Below are positions 35,079-43,713 of a stretch of DNA of 64,000 nt, one piece after another (position 1 is the stretch's first letter; every line of letters begins with the position of its first letter). The notes beneath the pieces are model-generated. The model saw only the letters and a program-made list of their open reading frames with translations, was not told the DNA's origin and did no database searches. A program made the position numbers and the translations under genes. This DNA comes from an uncultured Desulfosoma sp. (GTDB lineage: Bacteria; Desulfobacterota; Syntrophobacteria; Syntrophobacterales; DSM-9756). Where the stretch lies: assembly GCA_937960435.1 (NCBI GenBank), contig CALGPN010000037.1, positions 1 to 64,000 on the forward strand. Reading direction: 5' to 3'.

Positions 35079-36739
35079 TCTTGTGTCCTCACTGTTTCTT
35101 TGCCGCAAAGATCTGCATCCTTCCCCATCCGCGTTTTGTGCCTCTTCATGATGCGCCAAGTCGTCACGGCCGAAATGATAAATAGCACGGCATCCCGGGC
35201 GACGCTCACCTTCATGGAACTCATCCCGGACGAGCCGCCCGAACCGAAACACCCACAGTCCACGTCCAAACCGCGGACCAGATTGAACACGACAGCCCCC
35301 AGAAAAACCCCCAGGAGCGCCGTCGCCAGGCTCAAGGCCCCCGGCAGCCAAAAACCCGCCACGAGGCATACCCCGACCAAAGCTTCCAGCCATGGAAGGA
35401 TCAAGGCCACGGCGTTCACCGCCCAGGAGGGGACAAGCTGGTAGTTGTCGACTGTCTGGGCGAAATCCAACGGCTGCAGGATCTTTTCATACGCGGCAAC
35501 CAAGAACACCAGGCCCAAAAGGAGACGCGCCGCCGTCAGTGCCCCCCGCTCCCATCGTTCGCCGACCTTTTGGACGCCCACCCGCGCCGGCGCCTCCCAT
35601 GCGTGCGCCTCATGAGCGGTATCTTCACCGGGCACCGCACAAACCTCACCTTGAGCGCCCCCGGGGCAAGACATTTCACACAACAGCGATCCATTGCCGC
35701 ACGATTGGGTCTCCAACTGGATGATAGGATGATCGATCCCAAAACGGCGATGAAGGACGTCGCCGGCGAGGCGCCTCACCTGTTCCACTTCGCTGAGCTT
35801 TTGGTCCGGGACCACCAGATGGCAGGAAAAAGCGATGCTCGAAGAGCTCACCTGCCAGGCGTGAAGGTAATGGGCGTTGACCACGCCCGGGAGAGCCTCG
35901 AGGGTCTCCTTGATCCTGGCGATCTCTACATGACGCGGAGCGGCATTCAGGAGCACCGCCACGGCTTCCTGAAGGACGGCCCAACAGTTTTTGAGGATGA
36001 AGGCGACGATGATCACGGAAAGCAGCGGATCAAGCCATGTCCACGGGCGAATCATGAGGACGGCGCCGGTAATGAGTACGGCCACGGAGGTGAGCACATC
36101 CCCGACCATGTGAAGGAACGCCCCGCGCACGTTGAGATTGCGGGCGGCGTCCGCATGCAACAGAAGCGCCGAAAGGCCGTTGCCCACCACGCCCACCGCC
36201 GCCAAGGCCATGACCCAACCGCCGGAGACGTCCCGAGGGTGTCGGAATCGCTCGAGGCCTTCGTAAAGGATCACCGAACAAGCGCCCGCAAGAATGAGGA
36301 CGTTGACCAGGGCGGCGAGGATTTCCACGCGACGGAATCCGAAGGTGTGGCGCGATGTCGCACCGCGACGCCCGATACGCCATGCGCCGTAGGCGATGAG
36401 AAGGGCTGCGAAATCGCTGAAATTATGGACGGCGTCCGAAAGAAGCGCCACGCTGTCGGCCAGGATGCCGCCCACGATTTGGGCGGCCGGAATGAGCAGG
36501 TTGAGCCCCATGGTGAAGAGCAGCCGTCCTCCGGACACCTCTTCCGACGCCGGCCCATGAACATGGACGCCCGACTTGGAATGTCCGTGGGGTTCTTCGG
36601 TCATCGGGGTAAAAAGACGCTCACCGTGGCCAGATGACGAGGCGTGATTCTCGAGATCATCGTGGCCGTCATGATGCGGGGATTCCTCATCGTGGGCGTG
36701 CACGACCCCCTTAAGGTCCCGACGATTGTCACTTTCCAT
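35075..36739 (-). CDS. CDF zinc-type cation exporter fused to a MauE/DoxX-like redox domain
   Basis: A 554-residue fusion. Residues 1-62 are His-rich (HHDGHDD, HVHG). Residues 70-265 form a six-helix CDF domain with the metal-site pairs HNFSD (105-109) and HMVGD (210-214) typical of Zn2+ exporters such as ZitB/CzcD. A cytosolic C-terminal domain follows to about 345. A linker then carries four cysteines (347, 354, 358, 367). Residues 398-535 are a four-helix MauE/DoxX-like domain ending in DCGCFG. It is one uninterrupted reading frame. The downstream thioredoxin and CcdA genes suggest the MauE part is in a thiol-disulfide chain. ATG 36739 is preferred; GTG 36772 is possible. Confidence 0.87.
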   Translation of the reverse strand: MESDNRRDLKGVVHAHDEESPHHDGHDDLENHASSSGHGERLFTPMTEEPHGHSKSGVHVHGPASEEVSGGRLLFTMGLNLLIPAAQIVGGILADSVALLSDAVHNFSDFAALLIAYGAWRIGRRGATSRHTFGFRRVEILAALVNVLILAGACSVILYEGLERFRHPRDVSGGWVMALAAVGVVGNGLSALLLHADAARNLNVRGAFLHMVGDVLTSVAVLITGAVLMIRPWTWLDPLLSVIIVAFILKNCWAVLQEAVAVLLNAAPRHVEIARIKETLEALPGVVNAHYLHAWQVSSSSIAFSCHLVVPDQKLSEVEQVRRLAGDVLHRRFGIDHPIIQLETQSCGNGSLLCEMSCPGGAQGEVCAVPGEDTAHEAHAWEAPARVGVQKVGERWERGALTAARLLLGLVFLVAAYEKILQPLDFAQTVDNYQLVPSWAVNAVALILPWLEALVGVCLVAGFWLPGALSLATALLGVFLGAVVFNLVRGLDVDCGCFGSGGSSGMSSMKVSVARDAVLFIISAVTTWRIMKRHKTRMGKDADLCGKETVRTQE

Positions 36740-36821
36740 CGGGAAACAGCATCTCCTCTCTTCCAGGGGCACCCGAGCGGTCGGCGGATCGCGGTGAGGC
36801 CGCTTCCCGTGAAGTGGGATA

Positions 36822-37325
36822 TCACGGACCCGTGCTCGTGGGCAAATCGTGCTCCGTCCACACCGACCATCCGTTGGCCAGAACCATGACGTGGGTATAG
36901 CCCCGGGCGATCAAAGCCACAGCCAGTTCATAACTCAGATCACAGCCTTCACCGTCGCAGTAGGTCACGATAGGTGTCTCTTTGGGGATGTCCGCAAGGA
37001 CGACGGGGGCTCTTTCCTCAAAAGCACCCCACGGGAGATTCAAGGCCCCTTCAATGTGGCCCCGAGCGTAGGCCTCAGGGCTCCGCGCATCCAAGAAGAC
37101 AGCCTCTTTAGTGAAAAAAAGAATCTGAGCTTCCTCAAGAGGAATCTCGAGCCCCAGCACGCCTTCCGCCGTGGCGGGGGAAGCGGGCGACCCATCTCCA
37201 AGCCAAGGGAGACCGTCGGAACGAAGCCCGTTGGAAACCACTGACAGAACACAGGCCAACGCCACCAACGCTCCGCTCTGCCAGATGGCTTCCCGCCATG
37301 GATATGTCCCGCCCTTTCTTCGCAT
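36822..37325 (-). CDS. Membrane-anchored rhodanese-like protein
   Basis: A 167-residue protein. An N-terminal hydrophobic segment (SGALVALACVLSVVSNGL) anchors or exports a rhodanese domain with the substrate motif VFLDARSPEAYARGHIEGALNLP. The active-site loop reads TYCDGEGCDLS, so the catalytic Cys is present and a second Cys stands five residues on. Rhodaneses carry sulfane sulfur or transfer it to thiols. It lies between the ACR3 gene and the CDF-MauE gene on the same strand, so it is probably part of the metal/thiol operon. Confidence 0.87.
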   Translation of the reverse strand: MRRKGGTYPWREAIWQSGALVALACVLSVVSNGLRSDGLPWLGDGSPASPATAEGVLGLEIPLEEAQILFFTKEAVFLDARSPEAYARGHIEGALNLPWGAFEERAPVVLADIPKETPIVTYCDGEGCDLSYELAVALIARGYTHVMVLANGWSVWTEHDLPTSTGP

Positions 37326-37493
37326 TCCTGACTTTTCTTCCCTCTATCAGAATGTTTGTAATTTGCCGAGACAAGATCCTTTTTCCCGCGCCGAGCACAT
37401 TCCCGTCTCGGGGCACGGGCGTCCGCGGCGGAACACTCCTTCAAGCCGGATCCGGGGACCCTCAACCCGTAGCCCTTTTCACCGACACGCTCC

Positions 37494-38777
37494 TTAGCGA
37501 ATCTTGGCCTTCAATTCGCTCAGCTCCCGACGCATGGCTGCCACGTCCTCCATGAGGCCAGCGACAGCTTCATGGAGATTCATGCCCCGGAGCCAGTCCG
37601 CAAACCAGTGGCGGGTGGCGAGGCAGATTTTCACGAGCATGAGCATGACAGGCACTTCGATCAGAACCCCCACGACAGTAGCCAATGCAGCACCCGAAGA
37701 CAAGCCGAAGAGAAGGGTAGCCGTGGCGATGGCCACTTCAAAGTGATTGGACGCCCCGATCATTGCCGCAGGGGCCGCGTCTTCATAGTGGAGTTTTAAC
37801 AACTTGGCCAAGCCATAACCGAGCCAGAAAATCAGGTTCGTCTGAATAAAGAGCGGGATGGCGATCCAAAGAATCGTCAAAGGATTGCCGATGATGACGT
37901 CGCCTTTGAAGGAAAAGAGCAAGATTAGGGTGATGAGCAGCGCGATGATCGTCACGGGGGTGAGTACATGAAGGAATCTTTGCTGAAACCACTCGATTCC
38001 CTTGGATCGGATGATGAACTTTCTGGAAAAATAGCCTGCCACCAGGGGAAGTGCCACATAGATCCCAATGGAAAGGACCAGAGCCTGCCACGGCACGGGA
38101 AGCCGTCCCACCCCAAGCAGGAATCCGCCCAAAGGTCCATAGAGAAGAAGCATAGTCAAACTGTTGATGGCCACCATCACCAATGTCAGTCCATCGTTGC
38201 CGCGGGCAAGGTACCCCCACACCAACACCATGGCCGTGCATGGGGCGATTCCTAGAAGAATACAACCGGCCAGGTAGCTGCGCCACAGGGGCACTGCCAT
38301 CATTTTGACGCCGTTGTGGAGGACCACCGTGCCCACCCCGTGGGTTGCCCCTACCGGAAGGTTCAACCCTAAGGGCATCTTCACGTAATCCATGGCCTCC
38401 GGGCCGATAAATCTTTGAAAAATGTAACCTAAAAAGATTAACGCAAGAAAATACATGGTAAAAGGCTTGATCGCCCAGTTGATGAAAAGGGTGAGGCCCA
38501 CCGGCTTGAGGCTCTTTCCCGCCCTCACCACTTCACCAAAGTCGATCTTCACCATGATGGGATACATCATGAAGAAAAGACACACAGCGATGGGAATGGA
38601 GACCACCGGCGCCTCATTGACGGTGATGGCCAACCCATCCAAGTATCGGGCCACCTCCGGCGCGATCCGGCCGAGTATGATGCCGGCCGCGATACATAAG
38701 ATGACCCAAATGGAAAGGTATTTTTCGAAAAAGCTCAGCCCTCGACCTTCTTTTTGGATTGCCGCTTCCGCTGCCAT
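37494..38777 (-). CDS. acr3: ACR3-family arsenite exporter with an unusual loop insertion
   Basis: A 427-residue ten-helix secondary exporter of the BASS/ACR3 fold that extrudes arsenite. Diagnostic parts are [30 protein letters not shown] with the essential-type Cys at 180, and the [14 protein letters not shown] segment. GGGAGG precedes the ATG at 38777. Between FIGPEAMDY and YLAGCILLG there is an extra stretch of about 36 residues, with two His, that ordinary ACR3 proteins lack. A polar C-terminal tail ends in a short coiled coil. It is divergent from the ArsP-like permease with matching promoters. Confidence 0.92.
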   Translation of the reverse strand: MAAEAAIQKEGRGLSFFEKYLSIWVILCIAAGIILGRIAPEVARYLDGLAITVNEAPVVSIPIAVCLFFMMYPIMVKIDFGEVVRAGKSLKPVGLTLFINWAIKPFTMYFLALIFLGYIFQRFIGPEAMDYVKMPLGLNLPVGATHGVGTVVLHNGVKMMAVPLWRSYLAGCILLGIAPCTAMVLVWGYLARGNDGLTLVMVAINSLTMLLLYGPLGGFLLGVGRLPVPWQALVLSIGIYVALPLVAGYFSRKFIIRSKGIEWFQQRFLHVLTPVTIIALLITLILLFSFKGDVIIGNPLTILWIAIPLFIQTNLIFWLGYGLAKLLKLHYEDAAPAAMIGASNHFEVAIATATLLFGLSSGAALATVVGVLIEVPVMLMLVKICLATRHWFADWLRGMNLHEAVAGLMEDVAAMRRELSELKAKIR

Positions 38778-38937
38778 GGTGTCCACCTCCCGCGTGTTCT
38801 GCCCTCTCAACGATACATTCTTTTTGGGCAATATTAATTGGCCTCCGCCCTATGGGGCGGCACGGCCGGTTGCAAAGTCCCTTGGGGGAGATCTCCTTGC
38901 TCCATCAAGAACAAGGTGATTTCCACATGGCCTCGTT

Positions 38938-38966
38938 TTCATATAAGCAGTTTGCCTCGCTGTCAA
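38938..38966 (-). promoter_or_regulatory. Promoter of acr3 (minus strand)
   Basis: Read on the minus strand, TTGACA and TATGAA are separated by exactly 17 bases, about 160 bases before the acr3 start. The 332-base divergent gap 38778-39109 holds this and the permease promoter, back to back, and no gene. Confidence 0.72.
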
Positions 38967-39016
38967 GCGCCCTCTTTGACGTGCGGGCAGCGAAACGGCA
39001 CTATACCGAAAGGGGC

Positions 39017-39045
39017 TTGACAGATATGCATTATATTACTAAATA
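39017..39045 (+). promoter_or_regulatory. Promoter of the ArsP-like permease, with possible ArsR site
   Basis: TTGACA and TAAATA are spaced by 17 bases, about 65 bases before the ATG. The spacer and -10 carry TATATTACTAAATA, close to TATATTACCATATC at the arsR promoter. Shared control by the same ArsR repressor is therefore likely. Confidence 0.7.
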
Positions 39046-39109
39046 GCAATACGGTACAATCGGGGCTTGCCCCGGATGCAGCGGACATTCAGATCAAGGA
39101 GGAAAAACC

Positions 39110-40486
39110 ATGGCGCGGGTCAATGCGACTCACACGGATGTCGGTCTTGAAGAGACCCAGGCGGTTCAAGAAGAAGAAAGCCAGATTCAATGGGCGGAAA
39201 TCTGGAAACCTCTGAGCGTCCTCGTCGGCGCTTTTCTCATTTTCTTCTGGCTTCCCATAACAAACGAGCGATTCCGGGGCGCGGTCCTGGAATCCTTGGC
39301 CCTGGTCAAGTGGTACGCCCAGGAACACGTTCTCTTGTGTTTGGTTCCCGCCTTTTTTATCGCCGGGGCCATTTCCTGTTTCGTCTCCCAAGCGGCGGTC
39401 ATGAAATATCTCGGCGCCGGGGCAAAGAAACTGCTTGCCTACGGCGTCGCTTCGGTTTCCGGAAGTATTTTGGCCGTGTGCTCATGCACGGTGCTGCCGC
39501 TTTTTGCGGGCATTTGGAAGCGAGGGGCAGGCTTGGGGCCGGCCATCGCTTTTCTCTACTCGGGACCAGCCATCAACGTTTTGGCCATCGTGCTCACGGC
39601 GAGGATCCTCGGCCTTCCACTAGGGATTGCCCGGGCTGTGGGAGCCATATCCTTCAGCGTCATCATCGGCCTCATCATGCATCTCGTTTACCGAAAGGAA
39701 GAGCAAGCCAAGGCGGCGGCCGCCCTCCACATGCCGGCTCCAGAGGTGGAGCGGCCCCTATGGCAAAATGTCGTTTATTTTGCAAGCATGGTCGGCGTGC
39801 TCATCTTCGCCACCTGGGGAAAACCCTCATCGCCCGTAGGCTTCTGGAACGCGGTGTACTCCGTGAAATGGTATCTGTGCGGCGCCTTCGCCCTCTTTTT
39901 GGGGTACCTGCTCATCCAATGGTTCCGGGTCAAAGCAGTGAAAATTGTCCTTTCGGCGCTGATCGTGGCGGCTCTCGCCTTCCTTTTTCCTCACGAACCT
40001 CTGATCGCCTTTTCGGCGGGAATCATCCTCTTCACGGTTTGCCTCACAACGACGCGGGGCGAGACGGAAACCTGGTTTCTGGCCACGTGGGATTTCACCA
40101 AACAGATCACACCACTCCTTTTCGGCGGCGTCCTCGCAGCAGGGCTTCTGCTCGGCCGTCCCGACGGTGCCGAGGGCCTCATTCCATCCCGATGGGTGAG
40201 CGGCCTTGTGGGCGGCAATTCCCTGGGAGCCAATTTATTCGCCGCGGTCGTCGGGGCGTTCATGTACTTTGCCACCTTGACGGAAGTGCCCATTCTTCAG
40301 GGCCTCATCGGCGCCGGCATGGGCAAGGGGCCCGCTTTGGCTCTGCTTCTTGCGGGGCCGGCTCTCAGTCTTCCCAACATGCTGGTCATTCGAAGCGTTC
40401 TCGGCACAAAAAAAACCGTGGTGTTTGTCACTCTCGTCATCCTGATGTCCACAGCGGCGGGCATCCTCTTCGGCACCTTTTTCTAG
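39110..40486 (+). CDS. DUF318/ArsP-like permease
   Basis: A 458-residue membrane protein with around ten helices. The first half has VPAFFIAGAISCFVSQ and the family-defining CSCTVLPLFAGIWKRG; the second has the repeated YFATLTEVPILQGLIGAGMGKGPALALLLAGPALSLPN. This two-half permease family includes ArsP, which exports trivalent organoarsenicals such as methylarsenite, and other metal-linked permeases. AAGGAGG precedes the ATG. It is divergent from acr3 and shares an ArsR-like site, which favours an arsenical substrate; Cu or Zn efflux is an alternative. Confidence 0.85.
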   Translation: MARVNATHTDVGLEETQAVQEEESQIQWAEIWKPLSVLVGAFLIFFWLPITNERFRGAVLESLALVKWYAQEHVLLCLVPAFFIAGAISCFVSQAAVMKYLGAGAKKLLAYGVASVSGSILAVCSCTVLPLFAGIWKRGAGLGPAIAFLYSGPAINVLAIVLTARILGLPLGIARAVGAISFSVIIGLIMHLVYRKEEQAKAAAALHMPAPEVERPLWQNVVYFASMVGVLIFATWGKPSSPVGFWNAVYSVKWYLCGAFALFLGYLLIQWFRVKAVKIVLSALIVAALAFLFPHEPLIAFSAGIILFTVCLTTTRGETETWFLATWDFTKQITPLLFGGVLAAGLLLGRPDGAEGLIPSRWVSGLVGGNSLGANLFAAVVGAFMYFATLTEVPILQGLIGAGMGKGPALALLLAGPALSLPNMLVIRSVLGTKKTVVFVTLVILMSTAAGILFGTFF

Positions 40487-40638
40487 GTCGGGTTCTAGAC
40501 AAGGACGAAAGTCGTTCGAGCGGCGTTCGGACGGCTTTCTCCTCTTAAAACGTCGACGTTTCGCCTGTCTCGCACGGCGACCGTGCTTCAAGGGGGCATG
40601 AGGCCACCCCGATCATGAGTCTTGGAGAACCTCCCCTT
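40487..40638. other. Intergenic segment with a 14-bp perfect palindrome
   Basis: AAACGTCGACGTTT at 40548-40561 is a perfect 14-base palindrome 60 bases after the permease stop. It lacks a loop and a T-run, so it looks like a protein-binding dyad rather than a terminator. No gene is seen here. Confidence 0.55.
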
Positions 40639-40803
40639 CTAAGCTACCTTCCTTATGATCTCCGCCAGGTCGTCCTCCACAGACATCACGCGTTTCTCCA
40701 GCCGCCCGTAGTCCTCACGGCGTGCCATGGCGTCATAAAGCCGATCCATACGCCGGTTGTTCTGATCCAGGCGCTCGATGAGGTTCCCGCGCATCGTGTC
40801 CAT
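40639..40803 (-). pseudogene. Small coiled-coil ORF, possibly a frameshifted remnant
   Basis: A 54-residue reading frame (MDTMRGNLIERLDQNNRRMDRL...EIIRKVA) has strong heptad character. Just upstream in another frame lies MEMMETVRAVVQG, which would continue smoothly into this sequence if one frame shift were repaired. It may be a decayed coiled-coil protein or a short real one. No clear ribosome site. Confidence 0.4.
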
Positions 40804-40863
40804 CCCTGCACCACAGCACGAACGGTTTCCATCATCTCCATGTGTTACCTGCGGACCGACTCC

Positions 40864-41025
40864 TTAAGATCTTGCCGCAGAGATATTTTCTCGGCCCATC
40901 TTTATCTTAGCCTCGACCATCAAGAAGAACGCCCGAAGACTCGCGACCGTTTGGTCACAAACGGGGCAATTAAACCCCAGCTCCAAATGGGAAGAGGTAG
41001 CCCTTTCCTGGAAAATTTCGTCCAT
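40864..41025 (-). CDS. Possible 53-residue protein with a CxxC knuckle
   Basis: The reading frame MDEIFQERATSS... contains FNCPVCDQTV, a possible zinc knuckle, and an amphipathic end. The longer track ORF is rejected because its first 40 residues read through a REP element (GWGERSEPQ is the translated palindrome). It lies just upstream of the coiled-coil ORF on the same strand. Reality uncertain. Confidence 0.35.
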   Translation of the reverse strand: MDEIFQERATSSHLELGFNCPVCDQTVASLRAFFLMVEAKIKMGRENISAARS

Positions 41026-41063
41026 TGGGAGCGCAAGGATTTGCCGCAAAGCTGGTGATTTGT

Positions 41064-41094
41064 GTTGGGGTTCGCTGCGCTCACCCCAACCTAC
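41064..41094 (-). repeat. REP-like palindrome, copy 6
   Basis: Perfect 31-base copy with GTAG on the minus strand, between the small ORFs and the end of arsC. It is the only copy in the central 45 kb of the window. Confidence 0.9.
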
Positions 41095-41202
41095 AAGAAG
41101 AAAAACGGCGCTCAGACCGACCGAAAAAAGGAAAAAGGGCGACACCGGTAGCAGGGAAAACGAAGAGAGCGGAGAGACGTCCCGGCAACGGCGGAAGACG
41201 GC

Positions 41203-41625
41203 TCAGAGTTCAAGGGTTTCCACAAAGGTTTTGATTTCGTCGCGGACACGGCGGTAATGGCTCATGGCTTCTTCTTCAGTGGCGGCACCGGCGGCCAGAA
41301 CGGGCGGGTCATCGAAGGGGACATGCATCTTTTTTGTCGTCGCGGGGAAAAAAGGACAAGATTCCTGAGCATGACCGCACAGGGTGACCACGTAGTGATA
41401 GTCCTGGGCCGGAAGCTCGTCCACCGCTTTCGAACGTTGCCCGCTGATATCGATCCCCACTTCCGCCATGGCTTTCACCGCGCGGGGGTCAAGCCCCTTC
41501 GGGTCCACTCCCGCCGAAAAGGCTTCCAGCCGGTCTCCTTTAAGAGCTCTCGTCCACGCCTCCGCCATCTGGCTTCGGCAAGAATTGCCCGTGCACAAAA
41601 ACAGGATGCGTTTGCGTTCCGCCAC
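41203..41625 (-). CDS. arsC: Arsenate reductase, thioredoxin-coupled (low-molecular-weight phosphatase fold)
   Basis: A 140-residue enzyme reducing arsenate to arsenite. The P-loop CTGNSCR puts the nucleophile at Cys11 and Arg17 in the CX5R signature. Cys83 and Cys90 in TLCGHAQESC form the disulfide relay later reduced by thioredoxin, the Staphylococcus/Bacillus ArsC type. It is the last gene of the arsR-led operon, which also encodes two thioredoxin-fold proteins that could regenerate it; the arsenite formed would leave through ACR3. Confidence 0.95.
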   Translation of the reverse strand: MAERKRILFLCTGNSCRSQMAEAWTRALKGDRLEAFSAGVDPKGLDPRAVKAMAEVGIDISGQRSKAVDELPAQDYHYVVTLCGHAQESCPFFPATTKKMHVPFDDPPVLAAGAATEEEAMSHYRRVRDEIKTFVETLEL

Positions 41626-41654
41626 GGCGCGCCCCTTTCATCCTGATAACAGTG

Positions 41655-42179
41655 TCAGCCATTGAGGTCGAACGGTTCGAGATAGGCCTGAAGCGCTTGG
41701 AGCTGCTCGGGGCTCAGATGCGGGCAGTGTTCCGGGCCGCGGCCGCCTTCGGCCACCTGTACGGCAAAGACGGTGCATGTGGGATAGCCGCAGTCTTTGC
41801 AATTGGTTTTGGGCAAGTGTTTGAGGATCGCAAACACTTGGGGCTTTTTCATCGGTTCGTATTTTGGCGTGATTTCGTTGCGCTTTTCCCAGATGCTGTT
41901 GATTTCATCCCGAAGCCACTGGAGGATCTTGTCCGCTTCCTCGGGTTCCTTCAAAGCGTTGATGGCGATTTCCCGCGGGTGCACCGTGATGAGCTTACCG
42001 TGCACCTTGAAAGTCACTGACATCGGCTCCCGCGTGAATTGGGATCCCCCGAGCACCGCATTGAGGTACGGAATGACCTCCCCCACGTCTTGATCCAAGT
42101 GGGCGATGCAATGGAGCGATTGAAAGCTCGGATTGCATTCCGGTCGGAAAATTTCTTTTCGATAGCTCCGGAGCAACAT
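41655..42179 (-). CDS. ars-operon Fe-S-binding protein
   Basis: A 174-residue protein. The first 110 residues have no family I can name. The end carries LPKTNCKDCGYPTCTVFA and a later HCPHL, the four-cysteine [4Fe-4S] domain found in corrinoid/acetyl-CoA pathway proteins and RnfB. AAAGGAGG precedes the ATG at 42179. It lies between the DGC-domain gene and arsC in the ars operon. A redox or sensing role in arsenic handling is only an inference; proteins like this may be typical of anaerobes. Confidence 0.78.
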   Translation of the reverse strand: MLLRSYRKEIFRPECNPSFQSLHCIAHLDQDVGEVIPYLNAVLGGSQFTREPMSVTFKVHGKLITVHPREIAINALKEPEEADKILQWLRDEINSIWEKRNEITPKYEPMKKPQVFAILKHLPKTNCKDCGYPTCTVFAVQVAEGGRGPEHCPHLSPEQLQALQAYLEPFDLNG

Positions 42180-42305
42180 AAGGCACCTCCTTTGTTTCGG
42201 GTACCTTCCGGGTTTGGCGGCGCCCTGGAAATTCTGCGACGGCCTCGCCTCCGGGCGCCGTCTCGAGCAAATATTGTTCGCCCAAATCAAAAGAGAATGG
42301 CCGTA

Positions 42306-42731
42306 TCAACCGCAGCAGACCATCCCGGAAGAGGCCTCCGTGGGAAGGTCCTTGCACGCTTCCTTCACGGCCGCCTTCACTTTTTCGATGGTTTCCCGTT
42401 CCAACTGAAAATTCTTGTTCTTTTCAATCCCCAGATCCGTCAAAACAACGTAGGCCTTCAGCGGCGCCTGGATGTGCTCCAAAATGGCCTTGGCACACCC
42501 GACGTTGCAGCCGTCGATGGCCACCATGGCCGGCGTGTCTTGGGCGGATCGGACAAATCCCGACAGATGGGCGCCGATCCCCGCCAGACAAAACATCTTT
42601 CCAAAACCCTCCACCGTGAGTTCCACTGCCGCCTGGTTTGACAATTGGCCCACGTTGGACCCGCCCGAGCAGGCGAGAATCATCACGTTGCCTTGGGGAG
42701 AAGCCCCCGTTTCACAACATTGTTCGGCCAT
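42306..42731 (-). CDS. DGC-domain putative zinc-binding protein
   Basis: A 141-residue Cys-rich protein with ACSGGSNVGQLSNQAA near the N-terminus and VAIDGCNVGCAKAIL in the middle, the DGC motif of the putative metal-binding DGC family, plus a C-terminal MVCCG and N-terminal QCCE. GGAGGAG precedes the ATG at 42731. Ten or more residues could ligate metal. Members of this family commonly occur with small thioredoxin-like proteins, as here (24 bases downstream of one), so the two may work together in metal or arsenic binding. Confidence 0.8.
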   Translation of the reverse strand: MAEQCCETGASPQGNVMILACSGGSNVGQLSNQAAVELTVEGFGKMFCLAGIGAHLSGFVRSAQDTPAMVAIDGCNVGCAKAILEHIQAPLKAYVVLTDLGIEKNKNFQLERETIEKVKAAVKEACKDLPTEASSGMVCCG

Positions 42732-42755
42732 TGGCACTCCTCCGTTCGACGAAGC

Positions 42756-42995
42756 TTACGACGCTGCCTTGATCCATGCAACGACTTCTTCCTTCTTGGG
42801 AATCTTCCCCACGGATTTCACTTCGCCGTTAATAACCACAGCCGGTGTGCCGAAAACCCCATAGCTTGCAATGTCCATGGCATCCGTCACATGGTCTACG
42901 GAAACCTGCAATCCGACTTCAGCCAGGGCTTCCTTCACCACCGCTTCCGTTTGATGGCACTTCTTGCATCCCGGTCCCAGCACTTTGATGTCCAT
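42756..42995 (-). CDS. Small redox-active disulfide protein (MTH895-like thioredoxin fold)
   Basis: A 79-residue glutaredoxin-sized protein. The active site is GPGCKKCHQTE at 8-18, followed by the cis-Pro loop FGTPAVVING and KIPKKEEV. This group of minimal thioredoxins is widespread in anaerobes and archaea. AGGAGG lies before the ATG, across a run of T. It sits in the ars operon and may reduce ArsC or the metal-binding protein next to it. The 205-base gap upstream contains a 6-bp GGGCTC/GAGCCC hairpin at 43168-43186. Confidence 0.88.
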   Translation of the reverse strand: MDIKVLGPGCKKCHQTEAVVKEALAEVGLQVSVDHVTDAMDIASYGVFGTPAVVINGEVKSVGKIPKKEEVVAWIKAAS

Positions 42996-43200
42996 AAAAA
43001 AAACCTCCTGAGTTCGCCGCTGGAGCTTCTACTCTATGCCCTCTTCACCCCCTCAGAGGGCAAAGGGCGCCGGTAAAACAACCTTCTCCGCTCCAACGCA
43101 TTCGGAGAGGCGCCCTTCCCATCTATCCCTTTCAGCCTTTCCTCCCTGGTGCCCACTCGCGAAACCGGGCTCAAGGGCTGAGCCCTCGGACACCGCAACG

Positions 43201-43713
43201 TTATGGATGGGGCGATGCGGTTTTGAGCGCCTGAACCAAGCGTTTTTTCAATTCCGAGCGAGGCGGAACGCGCCCGGAAAAAAGCACCTGCCGCCCGACC
43301 ATCAACGCGGGCACCCCGAGAATTCCCAGCTGGCCGATGGCCATGGGATCGCGCACATGATCCACACTGACCGAAATCTTTTCTTCATTGAGAATATCCA
43401 TCACGAGACGTTCCAGTGCGTCGCACTGCGCGCAGCCCGGCCCGACCACGAGAACCGACATGGGATCCGGCGGTTCGTCTTCCGTGACAGATTCCCCGAC
43501 AAACCGCTGCCATTCCCGATATAACGCCTTCGCGTAATCGCCTCGCGCGCCTGAAGGAATGTAGTTGTCCGCCGCGAGACGCTGCAACAAAGCCTCTTTG
43601 ATCTCCTCGGGGGACTGACCCCAGAGGGATGATGCCGCCTCCTGAAGGGCCTCGTCAAGACCCACCACGCCCACCGTTTGTTTGCCGATACGCACCTGAC
43701 GGACTGACTTCAT
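43201..43713 (-). CDS. Two-domain protein with C-terminal thioredoxin fold
   Basis: A 170-residue protein. The first 85 residues, including YIPSGARGDYAKALYREWQRF, form a small helical domain I cannot name. The rest is a thioredoxin-like domain with VVGPGCAQCDALE and GVPALMVGRQVLF, closely similar in plan to the neighbouring 79-residue protein. ATG at 43713 overlaps the arsR stop (ATGA), so the two are coupled. It would be the first enzyme made after derepression. A role in thiol supply for arsenic detoxification is inferred. Confidence 0.82.
   Translation of the reverse strand: MKSVRQVRIGKQTVGVVGLDEALQEAASSLWGQSPEEIKEALLQRLAADNYIPSGARGDYAKALYREWQRFVGESVTEDEPPDPMSVLVVGPGCAQCDALERLVMDILNEEKISVSVDHVRDPMAIGQLGILGVPALMVGRQVLFSGRVPPRSELKKRLVQALKTASPHP

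Noticed and set aside
40615-41058. 147-residue plus-strand ORF in the arsenic gap
   Set aside because: No ribosome site or family; the minus strand of the same region gives more protein-like sequence.
40864-41145. N-terminal extension containing GWGERSEPQ
   Set aside because: This peptide is the translated REP palindrome, a common cause of false gene starts; only the part after 41025 is kept, with low confidence.
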